Shown in pieces: positions 60,352-64,000 of a stretch of DNA of 64,000 nt (positions within the stretch are counted from its first letter, which is position 1; every line of letters starts with the position of its first letter). The notes under the pieces are model-generated. The model worked only from the letters and a program-made list of their open reading frames with translations. It did no database searches and was not told the origin of the DNA. Made by a program: the position numbers and the translations under genes. This stretch comes from Gaiellasilicea sp033857955 (GTDB lineage Bacteria > Actinomycetota > Thermoleophilia > Gaiellales > Gaiellaceae), in NCBI GenBank assembly GCA_033857955.1, contig JAWVCW010000028.1, forward strand, positions 35,183-99,182, in the 5' to 3' direction.

Positions 60352-61052
60352 GCGAGGTAGGCCTGGATCATCTTGTCGGTGTCGTTCGCGTCGGCAGGCG
60401 TCAGCGTCATGCGCGACTCGGCGTTCGCGAGCACGTAGGTCCGGTCGGCGAGCGCGACCGTGCGCTGCGCGCGCTGCTCGACGAGGAGGATCGAGACGCC
60501 GCGGTCGCGGATCTCCGTGAGCGCGCCGAAGACCGCGTCGACCAGGGTCGGCGAGAGGCCGAGTGAGGGCTCGTCGAGCAGGAGCACGTCGGGCGCCGCA
60601 ACGAGGGCGCGGCCGATCGCCAGTTGCTGCTGCTGGCCCCCGGAGAGCGCACCGGCCTGGCGGTCGCGGAAGTCGGCCAGCATCGGGAAGAGGTCGTACG
60701 CGGCGGCGAGCGGATCTGCGCCGTTGCGGCGGCGGGCCGCGAGCCCGAGCCGCAGGTTCTCCTCGACCGACAGCTCGCCGAAGATGCGCCTGCCCTCCGG
60801 CACGAGCGCGATCCCGGCGCGGGCGATCGACTCGGGTGTGCGGCCGCGCACAGACTGGCCCGCGAAGAGCACGTCCCCGGCCGCCGGCGGCACGAGCCCC
60901 ATGATCGCGTGCAAGGTCGTCGACTTGCCGGCGCCGTTAGGCCCGATCAGGCCGACGAGCTCCCCGTGTCCCACCTCGAGGTTGAGCCGTCGAACGGCCG
61001 ACACGGAGCCGTAGGCGACGTCCAGGTTCCGTAGCTCGAGCACGGCGGTCAT
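60348..61052 (-). CDS. livF: Branched-chain amino acid-type ABC ATPase (LivF)
   Basis: A 234-residue ATPase: Walker A GPNGAGKST, GIALVPEGRRIFGELSVEENL (LivF hallmark), signature LSGGQQQQLAIGRAL, Walker B LLLDEPSLGL, switch LLVEQRAQ. Coupled to livG by a 4-bp overlap. Confidence 0.95.
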   Translation of the reverse strand: MTAVLELRNLDVAYGSVSAVRRLNLEVGHGELVGLIGPNGAGKSTTLHAIMGLVPPAAGDVLFAGQSVRGRTPESIARAGIALVPEGRRIFGELSVEENLRLGLAARRRNGADPLAAAYDLFPMLADFRDRQAGALSGGQQQQLAIGRALVAAPDVLLLDEPSLGLSPTLVDAVFGALTEIRDRGVSILLVEQRAQRTVALADRTYVLANAESRMTLTPADANDTDKMIQAYLA

Positions 61053-61816
61053 TCCGCGACCGCGCTCTCGCCGAGGTACGCCGAGGTGACGTCCAGGTTG
61101 CCGCGGATCTCAGTCGGTGTGCCCTGCGCCAGCGTTCTGCCCTGGTCGAGGACGTGGATCCGGTCGCAGACCTCCATCACGAGGGTCATGTTGTGATCGA
61201 TCAGCAGCACGCCCGCGTCGTGCTCGTCCCGGACGGCACGCACGACCGCCGCAAACTCGGGCACCTCCGCCTCCGGAAGTCCCGCAGCCGGCTCGTCCAG
61301 GAGGACGAACGCCGGCCGGGTGGCGAGCGCACGGGCGACCCCCAGCCGCCGCTCGTCGCCGTGCGCGAGCGTTCCTGCCGGCGCGTCCTCGTAGGGTGCG
61401 AGAGCGAGGAGGTCGAGCAGCTCGTCGGCTCGCGTACGGGCAGCACGCGACCCCGCACCGACCCCGAGCGCCGCAATCTCGACGTTCTCGCGCACCGTCA
61501 GGCCGCGAAACGAGCGGCTGTGCTGGAAGGTGCGAGAGATCCCGGCGCGGCCACGCCTGTGCGGGCTCCAGCCGGTCACGTCGCGTTCGTCGAGGTCGAC
61601 GCTGCCGGACGTCGGGACGTCGAAGCCGGTGAGCACGTTCACGAGCGTCGACTTGCCGGCCCCGTTCGGCCCGATCAGGCCCACGACTTCGTGCCGATGC
61701 AGCTCGAGCGTGACCTCGGTCAGCGCCTGCACGCCTGTGAAGGACCGCGACACGGAGGAGGCCCGGAGCGTTTCCCCGGGCCTCCCGCGTGGTGCCGTTG
61801 CGATTGCTTCCACCAA
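61049..61816 (-). CDS. livG: Branched-chain amino acid-type ABC ATPase (LivG)
   Basis: A 255-residue ATPase: Walker A GPNGAGKST, GISRTFQHSRSFRGLTVRENV (LivG hallmark), Walker B VLLDEPAAGL, switch LLIDHNMTLVM. The signature motif reads LAHGDERRLGVARAL instead of the usual LSYGQQRRLEIARAL, a mild change. Seven bases separate it from the binding-protein gene. Confidence 0.94.
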   Translation of the reverse strand: MVEAIATAPRGRPGETLRASSVSRSFTGVQALTEVTLELHRHEVVGLIGPNGAGKSTLVNVLTGFDVPTSGSVDLDERDVTGWSPHRRGRAGISRTFQHSRSFRGLTVRENVEIAALGVGAGSRAARTRADELLDLLALAPYEDAPAGTLAHGDERRLGVARALATRPAFVLLDEPAAGLPEAEVPEFAAVVRAVRDEHDAGVLLIDHNMTLVMEVCDRIHVLDQGRTLAQGTPTEIRGNLDVTSAYLGESAVAE

Positions 61817-61823
61817 GTCCGAG

Positions 61824-63014
61824 CTAGATCTTCGGGACGACCTTGGCGGTCACGGCGCCGACGTAGCGCGCCTTGTTGTTCTGGATCTTGATCACGCGGT
61901 ACTGGCGACCGAAGACGCTGTGGAACTTCGGCGAGAAGCTCACGAGTCCGGAGAGGGTCGGCACCTTCTTGAACTTCTCCATCGTCGCTGCCAGAATCGC
62001 TCCGTTCGTCGAGCCGTGCGAGCGTCGGATCGCCGTCGCGACGCCGTCGATCGCCGCCGAGCCGGTGACGAAGCCGCCGGTGAACGCGTTCAGCTTCTTC
62101 GCGAGGGCCCGCACCGCCTTGTTGGGATCGTCCCCGAACGCCGACGCGTACGTGACGGCGTAGTAGTCCGTGACCGGGGGGCTCTTGGGCAGCCAGTACG
62201 TTCCGTCGCCGGCCCAGGAGTTCAGGATCGGCGTTTTGTTGCCGAGCGAGCGGAGCCCGGAGACGAGCGCGGGCAGCTCGCCGAACGCCGTGGAGGTCAC
62301 GATCACGTCGGCCTTGCGTGCGTTCAGGCGGCTGACAGCGGTGTTGACGTTGTTCGCCCCCGTCGCGTAGCTTTCACGGCCGGCGATCTTGCCGCCGAGC
62401 TGCGTGAACCGCTTGTCGAACGCCTGAACGACGTTCTTGAAGTAGACGAGCAGCGTGTTCGTGGCGAGGTTCGCCGTCCGCCAGCCCTTCCGGTAGGCGT
62501 ACTCGGCCATCGCCGACCCCTCGTCCTGGGCCACATTCCCGAAGCTGAACGCGAGCTTGCCGCCCTTGGCGAAGCGCTTCGGGCCCATCTGGTCTGTGCC
62601 GATGCACGGCGCGATCGTCAGCTTGCCCCGTCCAATCGACTCCTGCACGACCGGCGTCGCGAAGTCGACGTCGCAGGTCACGAACATGATGTCGGCGCCC
62701 TTGCCGAGCAGGCCCGCCGCACACGACTTCGCCTTGACGGGGTTGTTGTTGTTCGTGTCGCAGGTCTCGAGCTTGAGCGGGCGGCCCATGACCCCACCCT
62801 TGGCGTTGATCTGGGCAATGCGGATCTTCGCCGCGCCCAGCGCCGGCCCGTCGAACGGAGCCATGTTGCCCTTGCTGTCGAACGCCCAGCCGATCACGAT
62901 CGGCTTCTGGGCCTTCGTCGTCGAGCCGCCGAGCCCCGTGCCGACCGTCGCGACGACGAGTCCCGACAACGCGATCAGAGCACCGAGGGCGCCCCATCTC
63001 TTCCGTGCCGTCAT
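61824..63014 (-). CDS. Branched-chain amino acid-type ABC substrate-binding protein (LivK-like)
   Basis: A 396-residue periplasmic-binding-fold type I protein. Signal about 1-30 (RWGALGALIALSGLVVATVG, no lipobox cysteine). Mature blocks: PIVIGWAFDSKGNMAPFDGPALGAAKIRIAQINAKGG, CDTNNNNPVKAKSCAAGLL, and TAIRRSHGSTNGAILAATMEKFK. GGGAGG precedes ATG 63014. It leads livG-F-H-M. The ligand may be an amino acid, amide or urea-type compound; the neighbouring reductases and M24 protein do not settle it. Confidence 0.9.
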   Translation of the reverse strand: MTARKRWGALGALIALSGLVVATVGTGLGGSTTKAQKPIVIGWAFDSKGNMAPFDGPALGAAKIRIAQINAKGGVMGRPLKLETCDTNNNNPVKAKSCAAGLLGKGADIMFVTCDVDFATPVVQESIGRGKLTIAPCIGTDQMGPKRFAKGGKLAFSFGNVAQDEGSAMAEYAYRKGWRTANLATNTLLVYFKNVVQAFDKRFTQLGGKIAGRESYATGANNVNTAVSRLNARKADVIVTSTAFGELPALVSGLRSLGNKTPILNSWAGDGTYWLPKSPPVTDYYAVTYASAFGDDPNKAVRALAKKLNAFTGGFVTGSAAIDGVATAIRRSHGSTNGAILAATMEKFKKVPTLSGLVSFSPKFHSVFGRQYRVIKIQNNKARYVGAVTAKVVPKI

Positions 63015-63039
63015 TTCTTCCTCCCTTTGGATTCCCGGT

Positions 63040-63957
63040 TCAAAGCCATGATTCTTCCTTCGCCCGGATCAGCCGGTACAGCGTCTGGTGCAGGGGTACC
63101 GCCACACCGAGCCGCTCCGCTTCCCGGACGAGCGAGCCCGTGATCAGCTCGATCTCGGTCGGGCGGCGCGCCTCGACGTCCTCGAGCATGGATGGATAGT
63201 GGGCACTTCCCCGCCTGGTTGCGAGCACGTTCATCTCCCAGGGGTCCTCGTGCAGCTCGATCCCCGCCGCTGCAGCCACGGCCTTCCCCTCGTCCATGAG
63301 GGCCCGCACGAGGTGACCGAGATCGGACGGCCGCTCCTCTGCCGCAAAGTGGCCGTCGTGCGGGAGCCCGGTGAGCGCGGCAACCGCGTTGACCGTCGCG
63401 TTGAAGATCAGCTTCGACCACTGCGCGGGCCGGAGGTCGTCGAACGCCTCCGCCTTCAGCCCTGACGATTCGATCAGTGCTGCGACCGCGCGCGCATCGT
63501 CGGCAGTCGTGCCGCGCGACGGCCCGATCCATGTGGCCGTGTCGAGGACGTATTCGACGTGCGTGTCGGCGTGGCGTGTCCCGCTCATGAACGTCACGGC
63601 CGTCAGGAGCCGCCACGCACCGTGACCGGCGACGATCTCGTCCGCGCCGATGCCGTTCTGCACCGTCATCAGGATCGCGTCGGGCCAATGGCCGGCAAGT
63701 CGCGCCGCAAGCGCCTCGACGTCGCCGCCCTTCGAAGCGACGATCACGAGGTCGGGATCCGGTAGGGCCTCCGGGGATGCCGCCGCGGTCACGCGGGACG
63801 TGAAGTCACCGCGGCCGCTCACGCGCAATCCGCCGTCGTTGAGAGCGCTCGCGTGTTCCTCGCGGCGGGTCAGCACCGTTACGTCGGTGACGCGCGCGAG
63901 ATATCCGGCGAAGAGGCTGCCGATCACGCCGGCCCCCGCGATGCAGACGCGCTTCAC
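63040..63957 (-). CDS. Ketopantoate reductase-like oxidoreductase (copy 2)
   Basis: A 305-residue paralogue of the protein at 57436-58362: VCIAGAGVIGSLFAGYL, IVASKGGDVEAL, TVQNGIGADE, QWSKLIFNATVNAVAALTG and SMLEDVEARRPTEIELITG. GTG 63957 overlaps the stop of an upstream LivM-like gene (GTGA), repeating the permease-reductase order of copy 1. It lies 25 bp upstream of livK, so the two modules may be one transcript. Confidence 0.9.
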   Translation of the reverse strand: MKRVCIAGAGVIGSLFAGYLARVTDVTVLTRREEHASALNDGGLRVSGRGDFTSRVTAAASPEALPDPDLVIVASKGGDVEALAARLAGHWPDAILMTVQNGIGADEIVAGHGAWRLLTAVTFMSGTRHADTHVEYVLDTATWIGPSRGTTADDARAVAALIESSGLKAEAFDDLRPAQWSKLIFNATVNAVAALTGLPHDGHFAAEERPSDLGHLVRALMDEGKAVAAAAGIELHEDPWEMNVLATRRGSAHYPSMLEDVEARRPTEIELITGSLVREAERLGVAVPLHQTLYRLIRAKEESWL

Positions 63958-64000
63958 GCCGACCTCGGCCAGAGTCGGAACTCGCGGCCGCCCGTGAGGC
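63954..64000 (-). CDS. C-terminal end of a second LivM-like permease (partial)
   Basis: Reading leftward from the window edge, the last 14 codons give LTGGREFRLWPRSA followed by TGA, which overlaps the reductase start. This matches the LivM C-terminus ITGGRELRLPRRRTT at 58436. Only the tail is inside the window, so the assignment rests on this match and on the repeated permease-reductase order. Confidence 0.55.
   Translation of the reverse strand, partial: LTGGREFRLWPRSA

Overview
This is a high-G+C, gene-dense chromosomal segment of an actinobacterium, most likely a deep-branching one such as a member of the Thermoleophilia. That placement is an inference. It rests on the WhiA and HemQ types, the whiA/gap/pgk/tpiA neighbourhood, many GTG and TTG starts, and many genes that begin 6-8 nt after a TANNNT -10 box and so appear to be leaderless. 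No rRNA, CRISPR array, transposase or phage structural gene was seen. There are two tRNAs.

Layout. 1-4.4 kb: a partial response regulator, a HIT hydrolase and a large hybrid sensor kinase, then tRNA-Gly(CCC). 4.4-8.14 kb: a small island bounded by a 49-bp duplication of the 3' half of that tRNA. It carries a secreted beta-propeller protein, a TlpA-like thioredoxin and a 447-residue protein with a PD-(D/E)XK-like nuclease motif, and no integrase; a broken alpha/beta hydrolase follows it. 8.7-12.5 kb: aminotransferase, cupin, SDR, DUF1684 and a NarL-type regulator. 12.5-18.3 kb (minus): K+ channel-like protein, ArgRS, SPFH protein, GlpX and class I FBP aldolase. 18.3-19.9 kb: DUF3467, a phosphoesterase and a helical protein. 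19.9-22.8 kb: two ECF sigma factors around a secreted DUF5666-like protein, one sigma having a membrane-anchor-like acidic extension.

22.8-31.2 kb (minus): M32 carboxypeptidase and a glycolytic operon gap-pgk-(unknown)-tpiA-gpmI, preceded by whiA and an alkyltransferase gene. 31.2-39.6 kb: P5C dehydrogenase, a flippase-like protein, uvrC, lipoproteins, hemQ, a predicted lipid-anchored selenoprotein and a proline iminopeptidase. 39.6-45.4 kb: a complete peptide ABC transporter (dppFDBCA order). 45.5-56.4 kb: membrane proteins, Bcp, an Rsm22-like methyltransferase, tRNA-Leu(CAG), a secreted subtilase, CHRD and cupredoxin proteins, adenine deaminase, and a GAF protein/response-regulator pair. 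56.4-64 kb (minus): a branched-chain-amino-acid-type ABC transporter with two ketopantoate-reductase-like proteins and a metal-site-degenerate M24 protein. The window ends inside what looks like a second copy of the LivM/reductase module.

Main points of interest: (1) an in-frame TGA in a UxxC thioredoxin-like lipoprotein, followed by a good bacterial SECIS-type hairpin; (2) four divergent gene pairs 17-24 bp apart whose start codons flank one shared near-palindromic -10 box, implying bidirectional leaderless promoters; (3) the tRNA-Gly mini-island with paired CTGCTAA arm-like repeats and its uncharacterised nuclease-like protein; (4) several enzymes whose defining catalytic residues are replaced.
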